From the NCBI RefSeq assembly GCF_008123425.1, contig NZ_VSSS01000030.1, positions 62,001 through 126,000 of the forward strand: a stretch of DNA of 64,000 nucleotides, in the 5' to 3' direction. Made by a program: the position numbers and the translations under genes. The DNA comes from Bradyrhizobium rifense (lineage in GTDB: Bacteria > Pseudomonadota > Alphaproteobacteria > Rhizobiales > Xanthobacteraceae). Shown in pieces: positions 1 through 8,642 of the stretch (its first letter is position 1; each line of letters opens with the position of its first letter). The notes below the pieces were generated by a model. That model made no database searches and had not been told where the DNA came from. It was given only the letters and a program-made list of their open reading frames with translations.

Positions 1-182
1 GCGGCTTCCGAGACCCAGCCCTCGTGCTGTTCCTGGACGCGCCAGAGGATGGCGATCACGGCGGAAGCTTGCCGGCCGGCCGGATATTTCGCGATCTGCT
101 GCTTGGCGAAGGCAAGGTTCTCGTCCGTGAACGCAAAGCTCGCGGGCTGGACTTCCTTCGGTGCTAATCGGCGAACGGACAT
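1..182 (-). CDS. nuoE: NADH-quinone oxidoreductase subunit E, N-terminal part (runs off window)
   Basis: Only the first 60 codons are in the window; the rest lies beyond base 1. The reading starts MSVRRLAPKEVQP and continues with the segment FAKQQIAKYPAGRQASAVIA and WRVQEQHEGW, which is the usual start of the 24-kDa thioredoxin-fold [2Fe-2S] subunit of complex I. The cluster-binding cysteines are not visible. It follows the methyltransferase gene by 10 bp and a GAGAGA ribosome-binding-like stretch, so it is almost certainly co-transcribed with nuoABCD. The identification is firm because of its place in the nuo operon. Confidence 0.9.
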   Translation of the reverse strand, partial: MSVRRLAPKEVQPASFAFTDENLAFAKQQIAKYPAGRQASAVIAILWRVQEQHEGWVSEA

Positions 183-192
183 GTCTTATCTC

Positions 193-1155
193 TCACTGCA
201 TGCGGCGCGCGGATTTCGCATTCAGGGCATTGATCCTGTCCTGCCAGAATGCGCTTGCGGTGCCGAAAACGTTGTAGCCGACGTGGGTCGAGACCTTGAT
301 GCGATCCAGGATCGACAGCTCCGTCACGGTCTCCAGCCGGTTGGTGCGCGGATCGAGCACGATCAGCTTCATCGGGGTCTGTTCGAGGATGTAGCGCGAC
401 ACCGCGTGGGTGCGATCGCTGCCGTGCTCCTCGCACATGATGACGCTGTCGGTCTGGAGCAGCCGGGCGCCGCCCTTGATCGCCTCGATCTCGACGCCTT
501 CGACGTCGAGCTTGATCAGATATTTGCCAGTGCCTGCGACCTTGCCATCGTCGATGAGGTTATCCAGCGCCAGAACGGGCACGTCCTCACCGCCATCAGA
601 CGGAGCGCCGGCGATGCTGAAGGCCTCGTGCTTGGTGCCTGACAGCCGCGCGGTGCCGCGCGCCGCGCCGATCGCGCATTTCAAGGTCTCGAAGCGGTTG
701 CCGTTGATGCGGGCGTTATTCGAGAGTTTTGGATAGTTCTGACCCGACGGCTCGATCGCGATCGACTTGTGCGAGCCGAACGGCTTGCTCGACACCAGCA
801 CCGACCAGTAGCCGTAATTGGCGCCGCAATCGAGCAGCGTGTAGTCCACGTCGATGGAGTCGGCGAACAGCAGCTCCAGCTCGTCCTCGTAGCAATAGGA
901 GCGATTGAGCAGCTTGCTCCAGTAGCCGTCGCCATAAGGGAATTCGAACACGGCGTCCGGGTTGAGCTTGATCGCGATGTTGCGCTCGGGCAGCGTTTTC
1001 CGCAGCAAGTTCGCGCAGGCAATGTAGCCCATATGCGAGAAATGCGACGAGATCTTCGATCCCGTCACCAGCGCCAAGGCAGCCGTCCGCTCCCACAGGT
1101 TGGCCCCTTCAAGGGCCCCCGAGGCACGGTCAAACTGGATTGGCGCCTGCGCCAT
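193..1155 (-). CDS. FkbM-family SAM-dependent methyltransferase inside the nuo operon
   Basis: The 320-residue product carries the FkbM signature: a SAM-binding motif DCGANYGYWSVLV in the first half and IKLDVEGVEIEAIKGG in the second. Its ATG overlaps the nuoD stop by one base (TGATG), which fixes the start and implies translational coupling. nuoE begins 10 bp after its stop. FkbM enzymes methylate oxygen atoms of sugars or small metabolites; nothing in the sequence shows the substrate. There is no signal peptide and no membrane segment, so it is cytoplasmic. The position between nuoD and nuoE is unusual for a complex I operon. Whether it acts on a complex I component or merely shares the transcript cannot be decided here. 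Confidence 0.85.
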   Translation of the reverse strand: MAQAPIQFDRASGALEGANLWERTAALALVTGSKISSHFSHMGYIACANLLRKTLPERNIAIKLNPDAVFEFPYGDGYWSKLLNRSYCYEDELELLFADSIDVDYTLLDCGANYGYWSVLVSSKPFGSHKSIAIEPSGQNYPKLSNNARINGNRFETLKCAIGAARGTARLSGTKHEAFSIAGAPSDGGEDVPVLALDNLIDDGKVAGTGKYLIKLDVEGVEIEAIKGGARLLQTDSVIMCEEHGSDRTHAVSRYILEQTPMKLIVLDPRTNRLETVTELSILDRIKVSTHVGYNVFGTASAFWQDRINALNAKSARRMQ

Positions 1156-2351
1156 CACCGATCGACCTCTCCGAACACGATGTCGAGCGAGCCGAGAATG
1201 GCCGAGACGTCGGCGAGCAGATGGCCGCGGCAGATGTGGTCCATCGCCTGCAGATGCGCAAAGCCCGGCGCGCGGATCTTGCACTTGTAGGGCTTGTTGG
1301 TGCCGTCGGAGATCAGATAGACGCCGAACTCGCCCTTGGGCGCCTCGACCGCGGTGTAGACTTCGCCGGCCGGCACATGAACGCCTTCGGTGTAGAGCTT
1401 GAAGTGGTGGATGAGAGCTTCCATCGAGCGCTTCATCTCGCCACGGCGCGGCGGCGCGACCTTGTTGTCTTCGACGACGACGGGGCCCTTCCCGTCCGGA
1501 GCATTCAGCTTCTGGATGCACTGCCTCATGATGCGCACGGACTGGCGCATCTCTTCCATGCGGATCAGGTAGCGGTCGTAGCAGTCGCCGTTCTTGCCGA
1601 TCGGGATGTCGAAATCCATCTCGGCGTAGCACTCATAGGGCTGCGACTTGCGCAGATCCCAGGCAGCGCCCGAGCCGCGCACCATCACGCCCGAAAAGCC
1701 CCACTCCCAGGCTTCTTTCAGCGGCACCACGCCGATGTCGACGTTGCGCTGCTTGAAGATGCGGTTGGCGGTGAGCAGGCGATCAAGGTCTTCCACGACC
1801 TTGAGGAACGGATCGCACCAGGCCTCGATGTCGTCGACCAGCTTCTGCGGCAGGTCCTGATGCACGCCGCCGACGCGGAAGAAGGCCGCATGCATACGGC
1901 TGCCCGAGGCGCGCTCGTAGAACACCATCAGCTTCTCGCGCTCTTCAAAGCCCCACAGCGGCGGGGTCAGCGCGCCGACGTCCATCGCCTGCGTGGTGAC
2001 ATTGAGAAGGTGAGAGAGGATCCGGCCGATCTCGCAATAGAGCACGCGGATCAACTGGCCGCGGCGCGGCACCTCGATGCCGAGCAGCTTTTCAGCGGCG
2101 AGGCAGAAGGCGTGCTCCTGGTTCATCGGCGCGACGTAGTCGAGCCGGTCGAAATACGGGATCGCCTGGAGATAGGTCTTCTGCTCGATCAGCTTTTCGG
2201 TGCCGCGGTGAAGCAGGCCGATATGCGGATCGACGCGGGCGACGACTTCGCCGTCAAGCTCCAGCACCAGACGCAGCACGCCGTGCGCGGCCGGATGCTG
2301 CGGGCCAAAGTTGATGGTGAAATTGCGAAGCTGTTCGGGTTGCTCGTTCAT
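1155..2351 (-). CDS. nuoD: NADH-quinone oxidoreductase subunit D
   Basis: This is the 49-kDa subunit of complex I, 398 residues, which with NuoB forms the quinone-binding pocket at the membrane interface. The family hallmark INFGPQHPAAHGVLRL is at residues 13-28, followed by the HIGLLHRGTEKL segment that lines the quinone site. The C-terminus DVSAILGSLDIVFGEVDR is complete and typical. The gene begins 2 bp after nuoC and its stop overlaps the downstream methyltransferase start. Length and termini match alphaproteobacterial NuoD. Confidence 0.97.
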   Translation of the reverse strand: MNEQPEQLRNFTINFGPQHPAAHGVLRLVLELDGEVVARVDPHIGLLHRGTEKLIEQKTYLQAIPYFDRLDYVAPMNQEHAFCLAAEKLLGIEVPRRGQLIRVLYCEIGRILSHLLNVTTQAMDVGALTPPLWGFEEREKLMVFYERASGSRMHAAFFRVGGVHQDLPQKLVDDIEAWCDPFLKVVEDLDRLLTANRIFKQRNVDIGVVPLKEAWEWGFSGVMVRGSGAAWDLRKSQPYECYAEMDFDIPIGKNGDCYDRYLIRMEEMRQSVRIMRQCIQKLNAPDGKGPVVVEDNKVAPPRRGEMKRSMEALIHHFKLYTEGVHVPAGEVYTAVEAPKGEFGVYLISDGTNKPYKCKIRAPGFAHLQAMDHICRGHLLADVSAILGSLDIVFGEVDR

Positions 2352-2353
2352 GA

Positions 2354-2965
2354 TCAGGCCTTCGGTCCTGCCTTCTCGTCACCGGGAAGCGGATAGTCCG
2401 CCCCTTCCCACGGCGAGAGGAAATCGAACTTGCGGAATTCCTGGTTGAGCCGGACCGGCTCGTACACCACGCGCTTCTCCTGGTCGTCGTAGCGGACTTC
2501 GAGGAAACCGGTGGTCGGAAAGTCCTTGCGCAGCGGATGGCCCTCGAAACCGTAGTCGGTGAGGAGCCGGCGCATGTCGGGATGGCCGACGAAGAACACG
2601 CCGTAGAGGTCGTAGGCCTCGCGCTCGAACCAGTCGGCGCCGGGGAACACCTCGATCAGCGACGGCACTTGCGTTGTCTCGTCGGCCTGGGCCTTGAGCC
2701 GGATCCGGGCGTTCAGGGTCGGAGACAGGAAGTGATAGATCACGTCGAAGCGCTTCTCGCGCGCCGGATAGTCCGCAGCCGTAATGTCGGTGAAGTTGAT
2801 GAAGCGGCAGTTCGGATCGTCGCGGAGGTACTTGACCACCTCGACGATCTTGCTGGCCTCGACATCAACCGTGAGCTGGTTGAAGGCCACCGAATGACCG
2901 ATGGCGGCGCCCGGAAGCGCGCTCACGATCGTCTGCCCCAGGGCGTCGAGCTTGGCGTCGTCCAT
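2354..2965 (-). CDS. nuoC: NADH-quinone oxidoreductase subunit C
   Basis: 203 residues, the 30-kDa peripheral-arm subunit of complex I. The conserved segment FEREAYDLYGVFFVGHPDMR followed by LLTDYGFEGHPLRKDFP is the diagnostic signature. The start MDDAKLDALGQ is preferred over a much longer upstream reading, which would overlap nuoB in another frame. It is separate from nuoD (no NuoCD fusion), as in other alphaproteobacteria. The spacing is 11 bp after nuoB and 2 bp before nuoD, consistent with one operon. Confidence 0.97.
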   Translation of the reverse strand: MDDAKLDALGQTIVSALPGAAIGHSVAFNQLTVDVEASKIVEVVKYLRDDPNCRFINFTDITAADYPAREKRFDVIYHFLSPTLNARIRLKAQADETTQVPSLIEVFPGADWFEREAYDLYGVFFVGHPDMRRLLTDYGFEGHPLRKDFPTTGFLEVRYDDQEKRVVYEPVRLNQEFRKFDFLSPWEGADYPLPGDEKAGPKA

Positions 2966-2976
2966 GACGTAAAACC

Positions 2977-3564
2977 TTAGCGTTCGATGGTGCCGGTGCG
3001 GCGGATCTTCTTCTGCAGCAGCAGCACGCCGTAGAGCAGCGCTTCCGCCGTGGGCGGGCAGCCCGGCACGTAGATGTCGATCGGCACGATGCGGTCGCAG
3101 CCGCGTACGACCGAGTAGGAATAGTGATAATAGCCACCACCATTGGCGCAGGAGCCCATCGAGATGACGTAGCGCGGCTCGGGCATCTGGTCGTAGACCT
3201 TGCGCAAAGCCGGCGCCATCTTGTTGGTCAGCGTGCCCGCGACGATCATCACGTCGGACTGGCGCGGCGAGGCACGCGGCGCGAAGCCGAAACGCTCGAC
3301 GTCGTAGCGCGGCATCGACACCTGCATCATCTCGACCGCGCAGCAGGCGAGACCGAAGGTCATCCACATCAGCGAGCCGGTACGGGCCCAGGTGATGAGG
3401 TCGTCGGTCGCGGCCACGAAGAAGCCCTTGTCGGACAGCTCGTGGTTGACCTCGAGGAAGAACTGATCATTGGCCCCGACCGGCTTGCCGGTCGACGGAT
3501 CCAAAATGCCCTTGGGGGCCGGCGCGATCGCCGGGCCAGCGGACGGCACAGGGTTCAATCCCAT
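2977..3564 (-). CDS. nuoB: NADH-quinone oxidoreductase subunit B
   Basis: 195 residues, the PSST subunit that holds iron-sulfur cluster N2, the last electron carrier before quinone. The cluster ligands are visible as the tandem cysteines in TFGLACCAVEMM, the cysteine in SMGSCANGGGYYHYSYS and the one in YVPGCPPTAEAL. The chosen ATG lies 10 bp inside the end of nuoA, in a different frame, giving an overlap that suggests coupled translation. Length is normal for the family. Confidence 0.97.
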   Translation of the reverse strand: MGLNPVPSAGPAIAPAPKGILDPSTGKPVGANDQFFLEVNHELSDKGFFVAATDDLITWARTGSLMWMTFGLACCAVEMMQVSMPRYDVERFGFAPRASPRQSDVMIVAGTLTNKMAPALRKVYDQMPEPRYVISMGSCANGGGYYHYSYSVVRGCDRIVPIDIYVPGCPPTAEALLYGVLLLQKKIRRTGTIER

Positions 3565-3920
3565 TCGAGTGCGCCTTTCTTCCATTCGTAGGCGAAGCCC
3601 ACCGTCAGCACGGCCAGGAACACCATCATGGACCAGAAGCCGGTCGCGCCAAGCTTGCCGAACGCAACCGCCCAGGGAAACAGGAACGCTACTTCGAGGT
3701 CGAAGATGATGAAGAGGATGGCGACCAGATAGAAGCGGACGTCGAACTTCATGCGGGCGTCGTCGAAGGCGTTGAAGCCGCACTCATACGCCGACAGCTT
3801 TTCCGGGTCAGGCTGCTGGAACGCCACGATGAAGGGCGCGATCAGCAGCACCAGGCCGATGAGGGCTGCCACCCCTATGAAGACGACGAGTGGAAGATAG
3901 TTCTGTAGAATGCCGCTCAT
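3555..3920 (-). CDS. nuoA: NADH-quinone oxidoreductase subunit A
   Basis: 121 residues with three predicted membrane helices (about 8-30, 62-82 and 90-110). The loop between helices 1 and 2 contains KLSAYECGFNAFDDAR, with the conserved Cys of ND3/NuoA. The motif FLVAILFIIFDLEVAFLFPW, seen here as YLVAILFIIFDLEVAFLFPW, is diagnostic. It is the first gene of the operon. The 248 bp upstream (3921-4168) hold no gene and should contain the operon promoter; I did not find a convincing -35/-10 pair. Confidence 0.96.
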   Translation of the reverse strand: MSGILQNYLPLVVFIGVAALIGLVLLIAPFIVAFQQPDPEKLSAYECGFNAFDDARMKFDVRFYLVAILFIIFDLEVAFLFPWAVAFGKLGATGFWSMMVFLAVLTVGFAYEWKKGALEWD

Positions 3921-4168
3921 TGACGAGCCTCTTTTCCCGCAGCCTCGGGACAGCCACGGATTCGTCCGATTTGGAATTATTCTGAGCCTTAGCGCAGTGC
4001 ACCAATGGGCGCAAGACACGCTCTTTTCAGGCCCTTTGCTGCTCCCAGACCGGTGGAAATCCCGGAATCACCCCGCGGCTGGTATGGAGCAGATCGCCGA
4101 ACCCGACAAGGGCGGCCATAGTTTTGCATGGTAGCAGGTCTGAGATTGCGGCGCACGGGCCGAGACGG

Positions 4169-4402
4169 CTAGTTGCCGCGCGTCGCCCGCGAAAATCGCA
4201 CGTTTTTCTTGGTGCGGCGGCGCACCCAAACCCAGCTGACGACCGGCACGGGGGCTCCGACTGTCACCCAGGCGACATACTGGCCCACCGTTCCCCACAG
4301 CAACGCAGCCAGCAGGCCAATGATTGTCGCCGCGGCGAGTAGCATAGGTGCAGCAAAGACACGTATCCACAGGTGCGCGCGGTCAGAGGAGCCATGCATC
4401 AC
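4169..4402 (-). CDS. Small two-helix membrane protein of the siderophore-receptor operon
   Basis: 77 residues with two hydrophobic stretches (about 13-36 and 41-60) and a strongly basic C-terminal tail (RRRTKKNVRFSRATRGN). Its ATG overlaps the stop of the PepSY gene by 4 bp, so it is the third gene of a receptor-PepSY-small-protein operon. I do not recognise the family. Similar small membrane proteins often accompany PepSY proteins next to TonB-dependent receptors, which suggests a role in siderophore handling at the inner membrane, but this is inference from context. Confidence 0.7.
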   Translation of the reverse strand: MMHGSSDRAHLWIRVFAAPMLLAAATIIGLLAALLWGTVGQYVAWVTVGAPVPVVSWVWVRRRTKKNVRFSRATRGN

Positions 4403-5535
4403 GACGGGACCGGGGCTCGTCTGGCGAATGCGTCGGCTTTGGCAGGCGCGCGCTTGCCCCGCCGCGCCACCCAGAGATAGAGGCCGCTGCCGATCACAAC
4501 GATGGTGAGCCCGTCGAGCGCGGCCCAGATCACCTTCAGCGGCATCCCACCATAATCGCCGAAATGCAGCGGCTGCGAGATCAGCAGCGCCTGGAGATAG
4601 AGCGGCAGCGCGCGGGCATCGGCCACCTCCCCGGTTTCACCGTCGAGCAGCACAGGCTTCAGCAGCCGCGATGTCAGGACCGTGTCGCCGCGCATAAAAG
4701 CGGCGAAATGGTGCGAGGACGTGAACGGCGTGCCCGGGAACGCAATAAAGGCGACCTCCATGCCGGGAGCCGCCTGCATGGCGCGCACGACGACGTTGTC
4801 GAGCGAGGCGAGATGCACGGGCGGCGGCTTGCCGGCATAGGGCGCGACCATGCTGGCGAGCTCGGTCGCCTTCCACTGGTTGAGCATCAGCTCGGCCCAG
4901 GTGTTGACGACGCCGGTCAGGCCCACAACCAGCGCCCAGGCCACCGTCACCACGCCGATCAGATTGTGCCAGTCGAGCCAGCGGACGCGGCGCGCGGCAC
5001 TGTCACGGATGGTGGCAAAGCGCAGGCGGCGGGTGAACGGCCAGTACAGCACCACGCCGGAGACGATGGCGACCACAAACAGCAGCCCCATCGCGCCGAG
5101 GAACAGCTTTCCGGCTTGGCCAGCGAACATGTCGGTGTGCAGCTTGAGCACGATCAGCATCGGCCCGACGCCGACCGGCCCGAGCAGCTTGGCCGAAACG
5201 GCGTCGAAGGCACGCACGGTCGCGTTGTCGGGCGCACCGTCAGGGGCGCCGTTGGTGAAGGCCATCACCAGCCCTGGCTCGTCCTTGTCCCAGGACACAT
5301 ATTGCAGGACGCGGCCGGGATCGGCGGCGAGCGCGGCGTCGGCGACGACTTGGGGCGTCGCGCGCGCCGCGCTCGCATGAGCTTCGGGCTGGGGGGCGTA
5401 GCCCAGGAGCTCATCGATCTCGTGATGGAAGATCAGCGGCAGGCCGGTCAGACAGAGCAACAACAGGAACAAGGTCGAGATCAGGCTGGTCCAGGTGTGG
5501 ACCACGGACCAGATCCTGACCGTGCGCGCCTTCAC
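4399..5535 (-). CDS. PepSY-associated TM protein (PiuB-like, iron uptake)
   Basis: 378 residues with four membrane segments: WSVVHTWTSLISTLFLLLLC near the start, LGAMGLLFVVAIVSGVVLYW at about 145-165, WLDWHNLIGVVTVAWALVVG at about 185-205 and LDGLTIVVIGSGLYLWVARR near the C-terminus. Conserved histidines (VVHTW, FHHEID, DWHN) fit the haem-binding ferric-reductase-like architecture of PepSY_TM proteins. It lies 34 bp downstream of a siderophore receptor. The likely role is reducing or releasing ferric iron from the imported siderophore; this follows from the family and the neighbour, not from a catalytic motif. Confidence 0.85.
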   Translation of the reverse strand: MKARTVRIWSVVHTWTSLISTLFLLLLCLTGLPLIFHHEIDELLGYAPQPEAHASAARATPQVVADAALAADPGRVLQYVSWDKDEPGLVMAFTNGAPDGAPDNATVRAFDAVSAKLLGPVGVGPMLIVLKLHTDMFAGQAGKLFLGAMGLLFVVAIVSGVVLYWPFTRRLRFATIRDSAARRVRWLDWHNLIGVVTVAWALVVGLTGVVNTWAELMLNQWKATELASMVAPYAGKPPPVHLASLDNVVVRAMQAAPGMEVAFIAFPGTPFTSSHHFAAFMRGDTVLTSRLLKPVLLDGETGEVADARALPLYLQALLISQPLHFGDYGGMPLKVIWAALDGLTIVVIGSGLYLWVARRGKRAPAKADAFARRAPVPS

Positions 5536-5569
5536 GAAACCCTCCCCTCGCCGAGCCTTACCATTTGCC

Positions 5570-7900
5570 TCACCATTTGTAGGAGACGCTGGCGGTGACG
5601 CGGCGACGGTCGCCGTAGAAGCAGGACGAGGCCGAGGCGCAGCTTGCGACGTAGATCTTGTCGGTCAAATTGATCACGTTGATGGCCGTGCGCCAGTTCT
5701 GCCATTCGTAGTGGACCGCGAGATCGCCGAGCACGACCGCGGGAACCTCCAGCGTGTTGGCGGTGTCGGCCCAGGACGAGCCGACATAACGCACGCCGCC
5801 ACCGAAACCAAATCCCTCCAGCGGTCCGTCCTTGAAGGTGTAGTCCGCCCAGCCCGAGATCAGCATCTCCGGCGTGTTGGTCGGGGTCTTGCCGACGAGG
5901 GACTGATCGAGATCCTTGCTGGTGAACAGATGATAGGCGGTGAAGGCGCCGATCAGCTTCAGCTCCTTGGTGGCGTTGGCGACCGCCTCGAGCTCGATGC
6001 CGCGCGAGGTCACCTCGCCGGTCTGGTTCTGCAACAGCACATTCGACGGATCGGTGGTCGCTACGTTCTGGCGCTTCAGGTCGAACACCGAAGCGGTGAA
6101 ATAGCCGTCAAATCCCTTGGGCGCGACCTTGACGCCGATCTCGGCCTGCTTGCCGGTCTCCGGCAGGAACAGCTGGTTCTGCGCGTTGAGGCCGATGATC
6201 GGATTGTAGCTCGTTGCATAGGAAATATAGGGCGCAATGCCATTGTCGAAATTGTAGATCAGCCCGGCGCGCCCGCTGAACCTGCTGTCGTCGCGCTGGC
6301 CGACAGTGGCACCGGTGTCACGGGCGACCTGTGACGTCTCGACCCAGTCATTGCGGCCGCTCAAGACCAGCGTGAAGTTGCCGAGCTTCATCTGGTCCTG
6401 GACGTAGGTGCCGGCCTGTTTCTGCGTGATCTGGAAGTTGCGGAACGGCGCGCCCGTGAGCGGAATGTCGAGACCATAGGCGGGATTGAAGACGTTGATG
6501 GACGGCACGGTGCCGAAGTTGAACGCCTGGTAATCGTCGATCTGATAGCCCTTCAGATCGACCCCGAACAGCATCGTGTGCTTCACCGGACCGGTGTTGA
6601 AGCGGTATTCAAGCTGGTTGTCGAGATTGGCCTGGTTGGCGGTGTTCTTCGCATACCAATTGTAACGGCCCATCGTGGCCATGTTGATATTGTCCCAGCC
6701 ATTGCCGATGAAGCCGCGATAGGTCAGGTCGATATGCGCGAACCGCGCGTTCTGCCGGAACGTGAGGTCGTCGGTGAGATTGCGTTCGAATTGATAGCCG
6801 AGCATCTCCTGCTCGCGCGTGAACTTGTCGACGTTGGGATCGCCGGCGAAGAAGCTGGTCGGGATCTTGCCGAACGGCGCGCTGGTCACCGTGCCCTGAT
6901 AGGGCAGGAAGTTGATGCCGCGGGTGTCCTGCTTCGAGGCCGAGGCCAGCACCGTGAACGTTGTGTCGGCGTCCGGCTTCCAGGTGAAGGACGGCGCGAT
7001 GAAATAATTGTTGTCGGGCGTGAAGTTGACCTGCGTGCCGCCGTTCTGGACCTGGCCGACGACGCGGTAGAACAGCTTGCCGTCCTGCTTGCCATCCTGG
7101 GGCTGCGTCGCGACGGGACCGCCGACATCGAACCCGACATATGCATTGCCGAAATTGTTGACGCCGGTCTCGATGTAGCGGACCGGCTCGGTCGGCGGCA
7201 TCTTGCTGATGACGTTGACGATGCCGCTCGGGCTCGATCCGCCATAGAGCACGGCCGACGGACCGCGCAGCACCTCGACGCGCTCCATGTTGGAGGGCTG
7301 CAGCTTCCAGCTCGCATAGGACGTGTAGAACAGCTGCATGCCGTCGAGGAACAGCCCGACGTCGTCGGACTTGAAGCCGCGGATCAGCCACCAGTCGTTG
7401 CGGGTGTCGGCGCCAAAGGTGCCGGCGCGCACGCCAGCAGTGTAGCGCAGGACTTCGTCGAGCTTGTTCGGCTTCTGGTCGCGGATCTGGTCGGCACCGA
7501 TCACCGACACCGCCTGCGGCGTCTCCATGATCGGCGTGTTGGTCTTGGTGCCGGACGAGCTGCGCCTGGCGACGTAGCCCTGCACCGGGCCGCGCGGCGT
7601 CTCGACAATTCCGACGTTACGCTGCGGCTGAGGTTTCCGGCTGTCGGCCGTTTGCACCGGGCCGTGCGTCCGGCGTGGTGCGCGGACGGCGGCGCGGCGG
7701 CGCTGCTCCGGTGCAGCCACATTCACCGGCGGCAAGCTCTGCGCGCCGCCCTGCGGCGAAGATTGTGCAAACGATGTTTGCGGTAACAAAACGCAAGCCG
7801 ACGCAGTCGCCAACACGGCCGACCGCAGCATTCCAAGACTGTTCAACGCGCCACCCCAATGTGCATCTGATGCGTCACGCCGTTGTTTCCCCAACGGCAT
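5570..7900 (-). CDS. TonB-dependent siderophore receptor
   Basis: 776 residues. An N-terminal export signal is visible (MLRSAVLATASACVLLPQTSFAQ, preceded by a 23-residue extension if the first ATG is used). A Pro/Arg-rich linker follows, then the plug domain with TPQAVSVIGADQIRDQ, LIRGFKSDDVGLFLDGMQ and MERVEVLRGPSAVLYGGSSP, and a long beta-barrel ending in an aromatic residue (VSYKW). This is the FhuE/FoxA/FpvA siderophore type. The residues SCASASSCFYGDRRR near the C-terminus are typical of hydroxamate-type receptors. It transports a ferric siderophore across the outer membrane using TonB. The start could be the internal ATG at 7831 instead. The upstream 12-bp repeat is probably its operator. 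Confidence 0.9.
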   Translation of the reverse strand: MPLGKQRRDASDAHWGGALNSLGMLRSAVLATASACVLLPQTSFAQSSPQGGAQSLPPVNVAAPEQRRRAAVRAPRRTHGPVQTADSRKPQPQRNVGIVETPRGPVQGYVARRSSSGTKTNTPIMETPQAVSVIGADQIRDQKPNKLDEVLRYTAGVRAGTFGADTRNDWWLIRGFKSDDVGLFLDGMQLFYTSYASWKLQPSNMERVEVLRGPSAVLYGGSSPSGIVNVISKMPPTEPVRYIETGVNNFGNAYVGFDVGGPVATQPQDGKQDGKLFYRVVGQVQNGGTQVNFTPDNNYFIAPSFTWKPDADTTFTVLASASKQDTRGINFLPYQGTVTSAPFGKIPTSFFAGDPNVDKFTREQEMLGYQFERNLTDDLTFRQNARFAHIDLTYRGFIGNGWDNINMATMGRYNWYAKNTANQANLDNQLEYRFNTGPVKHTMLFGVDLKGYQIDDYQAFNFGTVPSINVFNPAYGLDIPLTGAPFRNFQITQKQAGTYVQDQMKLGNFTLVLSGRNDWVETSQVARDTGATVGQRDDSRFSGRAGLIYNFDNGIAPYISYATSYNPIIGLNAQNQLFLPETGKQAEIGVKVAPKGFDGYFTASVFDLKRQNVATTDPSNVLLQNQTGEVTSRGIELEAVANATKELKLIGAFTAYHLFTSKDLDQSLVGKTPTNTPEMLISGWADYTFKDGPLEGFGFGGGVRYVGSSWADTANTLEVPAVVLGDLAVHYEWQNWRTAINVINLTDKIYVASCASASSCFYGDRRRVTASVSYKW

Positions 7901-7951
7901 GCATTTCAGGCGACGCTTATGTGAGAGAGCGCGGTTCCCCTAATTGAAAGG

Positions 7952-7999
7952 CTCTTAGAACACCTCTTAGAGAAGCTCTTAGAAGCACTCGAATATTTC
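7952..7999. promoter_or_regulatory. Four 12-bp tandem units, probable iron-response operator
   Basis: Four head-to-tail 12-bp units can be read: ctcttagaacac, ctcttagagaag, ctcttagaagca and the diverged ctcgaatatttc. The second unit contains a perfect odd palindrome, CTCT-T-AGAG. The first three units are near-perfect. The block sits 52 bp upstream of the receptor start and just past the end of the MarR gene. Ordered repeats at one helical-turn-like spacing upstream of an iron receptor suggest cooperative binding of a regulator, for example an Irr- or RirA-type protein; the identity of the protein is inference. Confidence 0.6.
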
Positions 8000-8016
8000 C
8001 GGAGATTGCTGCGCGA

Positions 8017-8532
8017 TCAGCGCGAAACCTTCTCGGCTTCGAGCATCGCTTCCGCGGTTGCGGTGAGACGATCGATCTGCGCGAGCAACGTCTCCAACTC
8101 GTCGTTGCTCAATTGCTCGAGCAGCATCCGGTTGCGTTCCTGCGCGCCTTCGACGATCGCATCATGTGCGGTGAGACCCGCAGGCGTCAGCGACACCAGC
8201 ACCTCGCGGCTGTCTTTCGGATTCGCCGACTTCGCGATCAGCTTGCGCGAGACCAGCTCGGCCAGCGCTCGACTGATCTGGCCCTTGTCCTGACCAACGG
8301 CTTCGGCGAGCCGCGCCACGCTCATCGGCGGCCGCCGGCCGAGCGAGGCGACCAGACCGAACTCGACCGAGGATAGTCCTGCGAGGCGCTTGTAGCGCAG
8401 GATGGCACCGCGCTTGAGCAGGTTGGCCAGCACCATCAGCCGTGATGACAGCATCACGGTGATCGGCGCCGGCGAGTGATTGTCGTCCGTCTCGGACGAT
8501 TGGCGCCCGTCCGTGCTCGATGTCTGGCTCAT
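8017..8532 (-). CDS. MarR-family transcriptional regulator
   Basis: 171 residues with a winged-helix core: SSVEFGLVASLGRRPPMSVARLAEAVGQDKGQISRALAELVSRKLI gives helices 2-4, and PKDSREVLVSLTPAGL gives the wing. The N-terminus up to about residue 25 is Ser/Asp-rich and likely disordered. The ATG at 8532 is preferred to an upstream GTG because it leaves the regulatory repeats non-coding. It is divergent from the Rieske oxygenase, 179 bp apart, so it most likely represses the oxygenase and itself until an aromatic ligand binds. Confidence 0.88.
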   Translation of the reverse strand: MSQTSSTDGRQSSETDDNHSPAPITVMLSSRLMVLANLLKRGAILRYKRLAGLSSVEFGLVASLGRRPPMSVARLAEAVGQDKGQISRALAELVSRKLIAKSANPKDSREVLVSLTPAGLTAHDAIVEGAQERNRMLLEQLSNDELETLLAQIDRLTATAEAMLEAEKVSR

Positions 8533-8543
8533 GGTCCACATCT

Positions 8544-8642
8544 GCCAAGAAAGCCAAGACGTGCCAAGCCTTGGTAGCGCAACCTCCCCAGCCGTATCCA
8601 AATGCAATTAAGGGGCATTCAGGAGGATCGTTGACATTGTCA
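8544..8642. promoter_or_regulatory. Divergent control region between the MarR gene and the oxygenase gene
   Basis: Three copies of GCCAAG start at 8544, 8553 and 8563, the last forming the palindrome CCAAG-C-CTTGG (8564-8574), immediately in front of the MarR gene. Nearer the oxygenase, TTGACA (8631-8636) looks like a -35 element and is overlapped by the inverted repeat TGAC-ATT-GTCA (8632-8642). A repressor bound there would block the forward promoter. The assignment to the adjacent MarR protein is inference from position. Confidence 0.5.
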
